From: Amycolatopsis sp. NBC_01488 | Lineage (GTDB): Bacteria; Actinomycetota; Actinomycetes; Mycobacteriales; Pseudonocardiaceae | Length of the DNA: 64,000 nt | Direction: 5' to 3' | NCBI RefSeq assembly: GCF_036227105.1 | Contig: NZ_CP109434.1 | Coordinates: 7,660,501 to 7,724,500 of the forward strand | Shown: positions 1-8,734 of the stretch, in pieces | Position numbering within the stretch: position 1 is the first letter of the stretch | How the letters are laid out: each line of letters begins with the position of its first letter | Notes under the pieces: generated by a model | Database searches by the model: none | Seen by the model: only the letters and a program-made list of their open reading frames with translations | What the model was told of the DNA's origin: nothing | Translations under genes and position numbers: made by a program

Positions 1-1
1 C

Positions 2-1786
2 GATGCGCTCGCCGGTCGGGTCGGGCTGCTCGTGCTGGACAACTGCGAGCACCTCGTCGACGCCACCGCCGAGCTCACCATCGAGCTCCTCGCCGCCTGC
101 CCCATGCTGCGGGTCCTGGCCACGAGCCGGGAACCGCTGGGTATCGACGGCGAGGCCACCGTCACGGTGCACCCGCTACCGCTGCGATCCGGCGACGGCG
201 CGGACGGCTCGGCGATGACGCTGCTGCTGGACCGGATCAGGGCGGTTCGTCCCGGCTGGACACCCTCGGATGAGGAACGAGCACAGGTTCGGCAGGTATG
301 CGCGGCGTTGGACGGCCTGCCCTTGGCCATCGAACTGGCCGCCGCCCGCGCGCGGCTGCTCGGGCTCGGGGAGATCGCCGAGCACCTGCACGACCGGTTC
401 GCCCTGCTCGGACCGGTCGCCCGCGGCTCGCTGGCCCCGCACGCCACGCTGCAGGCGGCGATCGCCTGGAGCGTCGAGTTGCTCTCCGACGACGACCGGG
501 GCCTGCTGCTTCGGCTCTGGCCGTTCGAGGGCGGATTCCCGCTGGAGGCGGCCGAAGCGGTTCGCCCAGTGGGCTCGGCCGGCACCTCGGCGTTGGAGTC
601 GTTGTCGTCGTTGGTCACCCGGTCGGTGGTCAGCGCGGACACCACCGTGGCACCCACCCGCTACCGGCTGCTGGAGACCATTCGGGCCTACTGCCAGGCC
701 ATCGACCCCGATCCGGGCGACACCCGGAAGGCGCACGCGACCTGGGTGCGCGACCTGGCCGCCCAGTGCGCAGCGGACGTCCGCGGACAACGACACGGCG
801 GTCGGGCCTTGCGAATCCTCGACCGGGAGCTACCGAACCTGCGCGCGGGCATCGCGCACGACTTGGCCCACCAGCCGGAACACGCCCTGCGCACCGTCGG
901 CCTGCTCGACTGGTTCTGGCTGCGGGGCGGCCACTCGGCCGAGGGCCGCCGGCTCATCGACGCCGCCCTACGCGCCGCACCCCACGCATCACACGCCAAC
1001 CGCGCCCGCGCCTACCTGGCCCGCGTAATCAGCGCGGCCCTCTTCGCCGACGAGGCCGAGGTGCGGCGGATGTTCGAGGAAGCCCGTGTCGCGATCGGCG
1101 AGCCGACCGACGACGAACACCGTGCGCTGTACGCAAGCCTGCAGTACTACTGCGCCATGTTCTGGCAGACCACCGGCCAAGTCCAGGCCTCACACGACGC
1201 TGCCGACGAGGCTGCCACCCTCGGCACCCAACTGGGGCTGGACTGGATCCGTATCGCCGGGCTCAGGACCCGCAACGCTGCGCTCATCCATCTTGGACAC
1301 GTCGCCGCCGGCGAAGCCGGACTCATCGACACCATCATGCAGGCCCAGCAAACCGGACAGCTCTGGTCAGCCGGCTGGTCGGAGCTCGCACTCGCCCTGT
1401 CCTACCTCAACCGCGCAACCGCGCATGCCGACCCGAGCAGCCGTGCGGCCCGCGGCATCGACGCGCTGTGCCGCGCACTGGCACGGTTTCGCCACCAAGA
1501 GGACAGCGTCTTCACTCTCGCCGTGCTCTATACCGGCGTCCATGCCCTGGTCCTCGCGGGGCGCCCGCACGACGCGGGACAGCTGCGCGCCGCCGTACAC
1601 CACCACGCCATCCGGCTGGGCTTTCGACCCGACCTGTTGCGGCGCTTCAGCTCTCCCGACAGCGACCACATGGTCGACACCGCACTCAGCCCTGACGACC
1701 GCGACACCGCTGCCGCCGAAGGGGCCGACCTGAGCTGGCTCGACATGATCAACCTGCTCACGTCAGCGCGAACAGCCATCGGCTGA
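2..1786 (+). CDS. AfsR/SARP-type NB-ARC/TPR regulator, 5'-truncated by window edge
   Basis: The reading frame is open from base 2, so the true start lies outside the window. The first residues contain the Walker B-like LLVLDNCEH of the NB-ARC (STAND) ATPase of AfsR/LuxR-type regulators, followed by RVLATSREPLGI (sensor region) and DGLPLAIELAAARARLL (winged-helix/GLPL region). The C-terminal half is Ala-rich and helical, typical of TPR repeats (about residues 260-580). There is no C-terminal LuxR helix-turn-helix, so the missing N-terminus probably held a BTAD/SARP DNA-binding domain. Role by family: ATP-dependent transcriptional activator, often of secondary metabolism. Its target cannot be inferred because the neighbours are mobile DNA and a sigma factor. 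Confidence 0.85.
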   Translation, partial: DALAGRVGLLVLDNCEHLVDATAELTIELLAACPMLRVLATSREPLGIDGEATVTVHPLPLRSGDGADGSAMTLLLDRIRAVRPGWTPSDEERAQVRQVCAALDGLPLAIELAAARARLLGLGEIAEHLHDRFALLGPVARGSLAPHATLQAAIAWSVELLSDDDRGLLLRLWPFEGGFPLEAAEAVRPVGSAGTSALESLSSLVTRSVVSADTTVAPTRYRLLETIRAYCQAIDPDPGDTRKAHATWVRDLAAQCAADVRGQRHGGRALRILDRELPNLRAGIAHDLAHQPEHALRTVGLLDWFWLRGGHSAEGRRLIDAALRAAPHASHANRARAYLARVISAALFADEAEVRRMFEEARVAIGEPTDDEHRALYASLQYYCAMFWQTTGQVQASHDAADEAATLGTQLGLDWIRIAGLRTRNAALIHLGHVAAGEAGLIDTIMQAQQTGQLWSAGWSELALALSYLNRATAHADPSSRAARGIDALCRALARFRHQEDSVFTLAVLYTGVHALVLAGRPHDAGQLRAAVHHHAIRLGFRPDLLRRFSSPDSDHMVDTALSPDDRDTAAAEGADLSWLDMINLLTSARTAIG

Positions 1787-2004
1787 GCACATCCACCACA
1801 CGGCTCACGGCATCCACAACGCGGCCATTCGTCGGGCAGGCGGGTCGCCGCCCGTGCGGTGGGGCAGGGCGGGCGCCATGGCCCGCAAGGCCGTCTTCGA
1901 GGCGTTGACCCAACGGTTGGACACCGTGCCGGCCCCCGATGCAGGCTGCGTGTTTCAGGCGCGTGGCCGACGTTGATCGCTGTCAGGTCACGTTTCGGGA
2001 AGAC

Positions 2005-2571
2005 CTACGCGGCGGCTGTGGTGAGCAGCGCGGCGATGGCGGGGTGGCGGCGCAGGCGGCCCAGGCAGCGTTGCCGGGTTGGTCCGATGGCGCCGACGGG
2101 TATACGAAGCGTCATGCTGATCCGCGTGTAGGGGGTGGGCGGGTCGCAGAAGAGCATCGACAGCAGGTGCCGATCCCGGTCCGGCAGCGTCGCGATGGCG
2201 TGCTGCAGTGCGGTTCGCCGCTCCAGCTGCAGAAACCGTGCGTCGGGCTGCGGTTGGGTGTCGGCGACGTCCCATTCGTCGTGGCAGGTCTGACGAGTGT
2301 AGTGGCGCAGCAGGGCGAGGCATTCCCGCTGGGTGGTGACGGACAGCCAGCCGGGCAGTGCGGCGGGCGTGCGCAGGTCGGCCAGGTGGGTCACCAGTCG
2401 CAGCCAGACCACGCCGGCCACGTCGTCGGTATCCGCGGCGGCCAAGCCGTAGCGGCGGCACACCGACCGCACCAGCGGGGTGTAGCGCCGCACAATCTCC
2501 TGCCAACTGGATGGGTTGCCGCGCACCGCATCGTGCACCAGAGGCGCCACGAGATCGTCGTTGTTCGACAT
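2005..2571 (-). CDS. RNA polymerase sigma factor, ECF/sigma-70 family
   Basis: 188 residues. The N-terminal half has the region 2 pattern (AVRGNPSSWQEIVRRYTPLV, then a VCRRYGL...DTDDVAGVVWLRL core-binding/-10 helix). The C-terminal half has a region 4-like pattern (ALQHAIATLPDRDRHLLSML followed by PVGAIGPTRQRCLGRLRRH). This is the length expected of an ECF-type factor. The ATG start at 2571 gives the natural region 2 N-terminus. No anti-sigma gene is adjacent; on its 5' side is the recombinase remnant and on its 3' side the AfsR-like gene, so it may be an orphan or part of the accessory region. The promoter it recognises cannot be told from here. Confidence 0.85.
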   Translation of the reverse strand: MSNNDDLVAPLVHDAVRGNPSSWQEIVRRYTPLVRSVCRRYGLAAADTDDVAGVVWLRLVTHLADLRTPAALPGWLSVTTQRECLALLRHYTRQTCHDEWDVADTQPQPDARFLQLERRTALQHAIATLPDRDRHLLSMLFCDPPTPYTRISMTLRIPVGAIGPTRQRCLGRLRRHPAIAALLTTAAA

Positions 2572-2848
2572 GGTGTCTCCATCGATGAGGATTCGGCCGT
2601 TTTCCGACCGGAATCGGTGCCCGCCTTTCTAAGCGGTCCAGCCTGCAGGCCGCCTGCAATACACATGCAGGAGCGGCGCGCGGTGGAGTCGCTGCCCGCC
2701 AACGCCCGGGTTCCTGCCCCACGACGAGTTGTTGCCGAAGGCCGACGTCTACGTCACCACCGGCGGTGCACCCCGGCAACGACACCAGAAACGTCCTCTT
2801 CTGCCGCTGACCGCGCGCAACGAGCACAGCTGGTCAGGGAGAGCGCGT

Positions 2849-3793
2849 ATGGCGCGCTCGCGCTGCGTTGCGCCGGGCGTGCTCTTGCCCAGCATGAGGT
2901 CATGGAGCCCCTCAGACCTGGACGAAACGGTGTTACGACTGGCGGCTACGGCGTACCTGGGTCGTTATACGGGCGTCTCGCGGACGCACTCGGAGTCGGA
3001 CCTGCGAATCTTCTTCACCTGGTGCCACGAACGCGAGCTCGCCCCACTGGCAGCGCGTCGGCCGCAGATCGAACTGTACGCGCTGGATGCAGGAGGTGCG
3101 AAGGTGCAAGCCCTCTACGGTGTCCGCAGGATGTCAGTGGTCACCGGCTTCTACCGGCACCTGCGTCATCGACACCGTGCTCGAGCACTCGCCGGCGGAG
3201 TACGTCCGGCGCCCGATGGTGCCCAACGAGTCACCAACCCTTGGTCTGTCGCACCTTCAGTTCGAGGCCCTGCTGAGCGCGGCGCGGGAATCGGTCAGCC
3301 CGTTCGACTTCGCACTGGTGGCGATGCTCGGGCTACTCGGCCTCCGCGTGTTCGAGGCCTGCGGCGCGAACATCAGCGACATCGGTGAGGAACACGGACA
3401 CCGGGTACTGCGCGTGGTCGGCAAGGGCAGCAAGGTCGTGCCGGTGCCCTTGCCGCCGGCGGTCGGACGGGCAATCGGCCGAGCCGTTGGCGACCGCAAT
3501 CACGGCCCGGTCCTGCTCAACCGACGAAGCGTACGCATGGACCGGCACTGCGCCACCCGGCGGCTCCGCCGGCTGGCCGAAACGTCAGTCGTGCGGCTAC
3601 CTCGGATGCACCCCCACATGCTCCGCCACACTTCGTCACCACCATGCTCGACGCCGGCGTCGACCTCCGCGACGTCCAGATCGCAGCCCGCCACGCCGAC
3701 CCACGCACAACCATGCGCTACGACCGCGCCCGCAAGAACCTCGACCGACACCCCAACTACATCCTCGCCGCGTACATGGCATCCGCAACCTGA
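2849..3793 (+). pseudogene. tyrosine recombinase (XerC/D-like integrase) broken by four frameshifts
   Basis: Reading across frames reconstructs a normal tyrosine recombinase: a SAM-like N-terminal domain (LRIFFTWCHEREL, then ELY-RWMQEVRR and RRMSVVTGFYR), then a catalytic domain with LGLRVFEACGANISDI (catalytic Arg), GKGSKVVPVPLP, HPHMLRHT and RHADPRTTMRYDRARKN (catalytic Tyr), ending at TGA 3791-3793. The frame changes +1 at 3080, -1 near 3123, +1 at 3158 and -1 near 3630 (in the HxLRHTF motif). Each shift is one base and the flanking residues join seamlessly. Four independent lesions mean a long-dead gene rather than programmed frameshifting or one sequencing error. The ATG at 2849 is one of two possible starts; 2894 is also in frame. 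Confidence 0.85.
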
Positions 3794-3898
3794 CACCCAA
3801 CGCACTGTCTTGCCGAAACGAGACTTGTGGCGATGATCGGCAGGTCATACCCGATAGGGATAGATTTTGATCTTCTCCGGCCCGAGGTGGATCTCGAC

Positions 3899-4252
3899 CT
3901 ATGCGCCTGCCATCCCTTGCGGCAGGGCGTCAACATGACCGAGGTCGATCACCGCGTCAGCCAACTCCAGGTGCGCGAACGGCTGCGCCTCCGCAATCCC
4001 GGTGAGGCCGAGCCGTCCCCGGCAGCAGACTCCGCGTCCATCCTGGTACAGGCGTGGTTCCTCGACTGCGGCCGGCAAGCAGGTGAATCCCCACCGGAAC
4101 TCTTCGTCCAGTTCCCACTCGACGTGGTACTCGCCCGCGGCCGCCTCCCAGCTCCCACCCCAACAGACCGGCACGGTCCCGAACGAGGTCCGCAGCGTGA
4201 CTAGCGCGGCATCGCCGGGATTCGGGGAGCTTCGCTCTACCTCAACCAGCAC
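3899..4252 (-). CDS. hypothetical protein, probably shortened by a premature TAG
   Basis: 117 residues from a GTG start, no recognised family. It is acidic and Trp/Phe-containing (GSWEAAAGEYHVEWELDEEF, GFTCLPAAVEEPRLYQDGRG), which looks like a real soluble beta-rich protein. The TAG at 3899-3901 follows MAGA. Beyond it the same frame continues sensibly for 17 more codons (VEIHLGPEKIKIYPYRV) to a TGA at 3845-3847. A Tyr codon (TAT/TAC) changed to TAG is the simplest explanation, so the ancestral protein was about 135 residues. It lies between the dead recombinase and the group II intron, in the same decayed island. Function unknown. Confidence 0.5.
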   Translation of the reverse strand: MLVEVERSSPNPGDAALVTLRTSFGTVPVCWGGSWEAAAGEYHVEWELDEEFRWGFTCLPAAVEEPRLYQDGRGVCCRGRLGLTGIAEAQPFAHLELADAVIDLGHVDALPQGMAGA

Positions 4253-4997
4253 TGGATCATCGTTCCGGATGCTACGCGCCCTGCCAAGTGCGCGCTCATG
4301 CCGAAGAGCGTTGCGACACGAGGTCGCACGTGGTGAGTGAGCTCTGTTGATTGGAGGTTCGGTCTAGTGCCGGAGACGTAGCTCCTGGTCAGTGTTCGTG
4401 ACCGGTCCCCGCCTTGACGTGCGTGGCCAGTGATGGCTGGGTGCGAAGCTCAGGGAAAAGCCCAAGGGTTCCCGCTCCGTCCGGGGACCACAGGTCAGGG
4501 GAAGGCCGGAAGGGTGAACGTCAGTGAACCCTCGCTGATGCCTCGTTACGGCAAACTCCCGGGTCGGGTTGTTGTGCCGGGAGAGAGAAGAGGCCAGCCG
4601 CTGAGAGTCGGCAGACGACGGCCGAGGACGCTTCTACGGCCGTGGGAACACCGTCGCCTCCGGGGTACAGAGGGCACCCGACCCGGTCGCATCTCACACG
4701 CGCGGAACGTGGAAACCCCGTCCAGGTCCGCGACACCTCCGTGGTGTCGCGGTAAGCCGACCGCAAGGAAAGCCCAATCCCTGGGCGGGAACAGGACGCC
4801 CAAGAAGCGAACGCCGGCGGCCGAAAGGCAGCAGGAAAACGGAAGCGATATGACCGGTCCTCCACCGGTTGGTCTCCGCATAACTGGCCGGATACCGGGC
4901 CTGGTGCCCGGCTGCGAAAGCAGGCTGACATGTGGCGGGTGAGCCCGTGAAAACGAAGCACCGAACCCACCGGAACCGAAGGGCAAGTTAGACACCC

Positions 4998-6719
4998 ATG
5001 GAGGTGAACGGACCCGAGGACGACATCCTCAACTGGGACGTCATTGACTGGCGGCACCACGAGGACAACGTACGGCGGTTACGGGGCAGGATCTTCACGG
5101 CGACGAAGGACGGGGACTGGCCCAAGGTCAGGAACCTGCAGAAGATGATGCTGCGAAGCTGGTCGAACACGCTGGTGAGCGTACGGCAGGTCGCGCAGCG
5201 CAACGCTGGCCGCAACACCGCGGGGATCGACGGGCAGGTCGCGCTGACCTCCCCGGTCAGGGCGGAGCTTGCGGTGCGGACGCATCGCACGGCCCGGTCC
5301 TGGAAACCCCGCGCGGTGAAGCGGGTGTTCATACCGAAAGCCAATGGGAAACAGCGGCCACTCGGAATTCCCGTGCTCGCCGACCGCGTCCACCAGGCGC
5401 GGCACCGCAACGCGTTGGAGCCCGAGTGGGAGGCCCGGTTCGAGCCTAGATCGTATGGGTTCCGGCCAGGCCGCAGCTGTCAGGACGCGATCTCGGTAAT
5501 CCACGTGATGGCCTGCGGCAAGACCGCGAAACGCCTGTGGGTGCTGGACGCGGACCTCAGCGCCGCGTTCGACAGAATCGACCACGACCGGCTGCTTGCC
5601 GCGATCGGATCGTTTCCCGGTAAGGGAATGATCCGTGACTGGTTGCGGGCAGGCGTGTTCGAACCGGGCAAGGGATTCACCCCGACCGAGGAGGGAACCC
5701 CGCAAGGCGGGGTGATCAGTCCGCTGCTGTTGAACGTTGCGTTGCATGGGCTGGAGGAAGCGGCCGGAGTCCGCCAGGAACGCAGTGACACACGGCGAAC
5801 CAAGCGAGGCTCTCCCGCGCTGGTCAGGTATGCCGACGACATGGTGGTGCTCTGCCATTCCAGGCAGGAGGCCGAGCAGGTCAAGGCGAAGCTCGCCCTT
5901 TGGCTGGCGCCCAGAGGTCTGTCCTTCAACGAGGACAAGACGAGGATCGTCCACCTCGACGACGGATTCGACTTTCTGGGATTCACCGCCCGCCGCTATC
6001 AGGGCAAGCTGATCATCAAACCCAGCAAAGCCGCTATCGCACGAGTCACCCAACGCCTTGCCGCGGAAATGCGTGCCCTGCGCGGCGCGAACGCGGCGAT
6101 GGTCCTCGTCACGATCAACCCGATCACGCGAGGCTGGGCGAACTACTACCGCGGGGTGGCATCGTCGAGGGTCTTCGCGGCCCTGGACACCTACCTGTGG
6201 CGGCTCACTTACAAGTGGGCCTGCCACTGCCATCCCGACAAACCGAAGTCCTGGGTCATCACCCGGTACTTCGGCCGGTATCACAAAGCCAGGCAGGACC
6301 GCTGGGTGTTCGGCGACCGCGACAGCGGCGCCTACCTGCCCAAGTTCGCCTGGACCAAGATCGTCCGGCACCGGTTGGTCCGCAGCGAGGCGTCTCCGGA
6401 CGACCCCGCACACGCCGACTACTGGGCCGACCGGCGACGCAAGCGCGCACCTCCGCTCGATCGCAGCGCCCTTTTCCTGCTACGCAAGCAGAAAGGACGT
6501 TGCCCGACATGCGGGGACCTGCTCCTGCACGCCGACCGTGAGCCACAAAGCCCCCGTGAATGGGAACAGTGGCACCGCACCACCCGCAAGGCGATCACCA
6601 GACAGCACATCATCGCCCATGGGACACGCGGCACGCCGGACGACACCCGACTCGTTCACTCCCACTGCCAGCGCCGGGCAACCGGCGCCGACAGGGAACC
6701 AGCAACTCTGTATTCCTGA
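4998..6719 (+). CDS. group II intron reverse transcriptase/maturase with C-terminal HNH endonuclease
   Basis: 573 residues. The RT domain spans about residues 45-340, with the template-binding GIPVLADRVHQ region, SYGFRPGRSCQDAI, the DADLSAAFDRIDHDRL active-site strand, GTPQGGVISPLLLN and the catalytic YADD at residues 278-281. A maturase (X) domain follows (about 350-430: NPITRGWANYYRGVASSRVF). The C-terminus is a Cys4/HNH nuclease (CPTCGDLL, then TRQHIIAHGTRGTPDDTRLVHSHCQRR). It assists splicing of its own intron RNA and drives target-primed reverse transcription into DNA. One TTA codon occurs early (Leu within VRRLRG). The ATG at 4998 follows a purine-rich leader inside domain IV; a longer form is not supported. 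Confidence 0.95.
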   Translation: MEVNGPEDDILNWDVIDWRHHEDNVRRLRGRIFTATKDGDWPKVRNLQKMMLRSWSNTLVSVRQVAQRNAGRNTAGIDGQVALTSPVRAELAVRTHRTARSWKPRAVKRVFIPKANGKQRPLGIPVLADRVHQARHRNALEPEWEARFEPRSYGFRPGRSCQDAISVIHVMACGKTAKRLWVLDADLSAAFDRIDHDRLLAAIGSFPGKGMIRDWLRAGVFEPGKGFTPTEEGTPQGGVISPLLLNVALHGLEEAAGVRQERSDTRRTKRGSPALVRYADDMVVLCHSRQEAEQVKAKLALWLAPRGLSFNEDKTRIVHLDDGFDFLGFTARRYQGKLIIKPSKAAIARVTQRLAAEMRALRGANAAMVLVTINPITRGWANYYRGVASSRVFAALDTYLWRLTYKWACHCHPDKPKSWVITRYFGRYHKARQDRWVFGDRDSGAYLPKFAWTKIVRHRLVRSEASPDDPAHADYWADRRRKRAPPLDRSALFLLRKQKGRCPTCGDLLLHADREPQSPREWEQWHRTTRKAITRQHIIAHGTRGTPDDTRLVHSHCQRRATGADREPATLYS

Positions 6720-6740
6720 AGCGCCCCAAGGGGCTTGCTT

Positions 6741-6775
6741 GAGCCGTGTGCATCGACGAGATGCACGCACGGTTC
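6741..6775 (+). ncRNA. group II intron domain V (catalytic RNA hairpin)
   Basis: 35 nt with the conserved GAGCCGTGTG 5' strand, a GACGAG terminal loop region and the ACGCACGGTTC 3' strand. It contains the AGC catalytic triad position and the conserved two-nucleotide bulge. It is the catalytic core of the ribozyme and fixes the orientation of the element. Domain VI follows directly. Confidence 0.92.
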
Positions 6776-6905
6776 TGAGGGGGGCGGGGCGCAGCAATGC
6801 GTCCCGCCTACCCGGCGACACTTCCGCGCTGCTGTCGGTCGCTCCACGACTGGCAACGTGGTGGCCCCGCAACTCGCGGACATGATCAGCAGCGTTCGGC
6901 TCCAA

Positions 6906-6953
6906 GAGCACTGCTCACTCGCAACAGTGGACGCACACGTTCGCAAGAGCACC
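6906..6953. repeat. two units of the GAGC-NNN-GCTC periodic repeat, second cut by IS21
   Basis: A complete palindromic core GAGCACTGCTC lies at 6906-6916, and a half core GAGCACC at 6947-6953. The 41-bp distance is the same period as the array at 10.77-11.03 kb. The second unit loses its GCTC half exactly where the IS21 left end seems to start (TGGCCGTGG at 6954). Confidence 0.6.
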
Positions 6954-7099
6954 TGGCCGTGGCATCGTGATTTGGCCCCGGTTCGTGAGCGGGCCCCACC
7001 GATCGGGCGAATTCCTGCTCGTGGTGTGCGAGTCGGTGAGTCGAGGTGAGGGTCCTGGGTGGACAGTGCCAGTGAGGGGCCGTCCGCGTGGGAGCCGGG

Positions 7100-8734
7100 A
7101 TGGTGTCCAGGGTGGAGTTGTTCGCACTGATCCGGCGGGATGCCCGCGTGGAGGGGCTCTCGGTCCGGGCGCTGGCTGAGCGGCACGGGGTGCATCGCCG
7201 CACGGTGCGCCAGGCGCTCGGCTCGGCGGTCCCGCCGCCGCGGAAGACCCCAGTCCGGTCGTCACCGGTGACGGATCCGTTGCGTGAGGCGATGGACGAG
7301 ATGCTGCGGACCGATCTCGATGCGCCGCGCAAGCAGCGGCATACCGCGCACCGGATCTGGGAACGGCTGCTCGACGAGCACGACGCGACGATCGCCTACC
7401 GCACGGTGTCGAAGTATGTCGCGAAGCGACGTCCGGAGATCGCGCTGGAAGCGCGCAGCCGCGCGGGCGTGGTTGCCGGTTTCGTTCCCCAGACGCACCT
7501 TCCGGGGCAGGACGCCGAGGTCGACTTCGCCGAGGTCTGGGTCAACGTCGGTGGCGTCGACACCAAGTGCTTCCTGTTCACACTGCGCATGTCGTTCTCT
7601 GGCAAGGCAATCCACCGCGTCTACTCGTCGCAGGGTCAGGAGGCGTTCTTCGCCGGTCACATCGCCGCTTTCACTGAACTCGGCGGTATTCCAGCCGGAG
7701 AGATCCGATACGACAACCTGTCCTCGGCGGTCCGACGGGTCTGCTTCGGACGGTCCCGGGTCGAGACCGATCGCTGGGTGCTGTTCAAGTCCGCCTACGG
7801 GATCACGACCTTCTATTGCATGCCGGGCAAAGAAGGTGCTCACGAGAAGGGTGGGGTCGAGGGCGAAGGCGGCCGCTTCCGGCGCCGCTGGTTCGTCCCG
7901 GTCCCGAAGATCGCTGACATCTCCGGCCTGGCCGGGATCAACGACAAACTCGCCGCAGCGGATCGGGCCGAGGACGCCCGCCACATCGACCAGCGGACCG
8001 CCACGATCGGGCATGACTTCGCGCTCGAGGCGCCGCTGCTGGCGGCGTTGCCGACCGACGAGTTCGACATCGCGCTGACTACGACACCGCGAGTCGATCG
8101 CTACGCCAGAATCACCGTCCGCCAGGCGCTCTACTCGGTTCCAGCCCGGTTGATCGGGCAGACGGTCCGCGCGAAGCTCGACGCGGAAGAGCTGGTGGTG
8201 CTACACGGCTCCACCGAGGTCGCCCGGCACCCGCGGCTGACCACGAAAGGCGGTCAGCACTTGATGCTCGACCACTACCTGGAGGTCCTGGCCGGCAAAC
8301 CCGGCGCGCTGCGCGGAGCGACCGCGCTGGTCCACGCGCGGCAGAAGGGCTGGTTCACCGCCACCCACGACGCGTTCTGGGCCGCTGCGCGGTCCAAGCA
8401 CGGTGACCAGGCCGGGACCCGGTTGCTGATCGAGGTTCTGCTGCTGCACCGGCGGATGAGCCATGCGCATGTGATCGCCGGGATCCGCGTCACGCTGGAG
8501 GCCGGGTCGGTCTCACCGGACGTGGTCGCGATCGAGGCCCGCAAACACGCCGCCGCAGCCGGCGACACGGTGACGGTCGAGCCGCCGCGCCCGCGGCGCA
8601 GCCGCAGCAAGGTCGTCTCGCTGCCCGAGCGGCGCCGTGACACCGAGCTGCCGCAGGACTCCCGGCCGGCGCCGTCGGTCGCCGCCTACGACCAGCTGCT
8701 GCGCAACACTCCGAGGAAGGGAACTGCGTCATGA
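7100..8734 (+). CDS. istA: IS21 transposase IstA
   Basis: 544 residues from the ATG at 7100; an in-frame GTG at 7088 would add four. The N-terminal helix-turn-helix (LSVRALAERHGVHRRTVRQA) binds the IS ends. The retroviral-integrase-type DDE core has DAEVDFAEVW (first Asp), IRYDNLSSAVRRV (second Asp) and KGGVEGEGGRFRRRWFVP (Glu). A C-terminal beta-rich domain follows (RITVRQALYSVP). IstA cuts and joins IS DNA together with the ATPase IstB. The stop overlaps the istB start by four bases (ATGA), implying translational coupling. Confidence 0.96.
   Translation: MVSRVELFALIRRDARVEGLSVRALAERHGVHRRTVRQALGSAVPPPRKTPVRSSPVTDPLREAMDEMLRTDLDAPRKQRHTAHRIWERLLDEHDATIAYRTVSKYVAKRRPEIALEARSRAGVVAGFVPQTHLPGQDAEVDFAEVWVNVGGVDTKCFLFTLRMSFSGKAIHRVYSSQGQEAFFAGHIAAFTELGGIPAGEIRYDNLSSAVRRVCFGRSRVETDRWVLFKSAYGITTFYCMPGKEGAHEKGGVEGEGGRFRRRWFVPVPKIADISGLAGINDKLAAADRAEDARHIDQRTATIGHDFALEAPLLAALPTDEFDIALTTTPRVDRYARITVRQALYSVPARLIGQTVRAKLDAEELVVLHGSTEVARHPRLTTKGGQHLMLDHYLEVLAGKPGALRGATALVHARQKGWFTATHDAFWAAARSKHGDQAGTRLLIEVLLLHRRMSHAHVIAGIRVTLEAGSVSPDVVAIEARKHAAAAGDTVTVEPPRPRRSRSKVVSLPERRRDTELPQDSRPAPSVAAYDQLLRNTPRKGTAS

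Larger units (their letters stand above)
4419..6819 (+). mobile_element. group II intron with maturase ORF in domain IV
   Basis: A self-splicing retroelement. The likely 5' end is GTGCG at 4419, followed by a small hairpin (GGCCAG/CTGG) and a second GTGCG at 4441 that is the alternative boundary. Structured, non-coding RNA runs to about 4997. The reverse transcriptase gene (4998-6719) sits where domain IV belongs. It is followed by a textbook 35-nt domain V (6741-6775) and a GC-rich domain VI hairpin (about 6779-6814) containing the unpaired A expected of the branch point (near 6810). The 3' end is placed after the AC at 6818-6819. All parts are present and the ORF is intact, so it may be active. 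Exact splice sites need RNA evidence. Confidence 0.85.

Noticed and set aside
1859..1977. Small ORF beginning MARKAVFEALTQRLDTVP
   Set aside because: About 32 codons with no ribosome-binding site and no supporting homology visible; it may be the start of a lost gene but cannot be supported.
4430..4942. ORF inside the 5' part of the group II intron
   Set aside because: The region is structured intron RNA (domains I-III); the ORF has no domain-like content.
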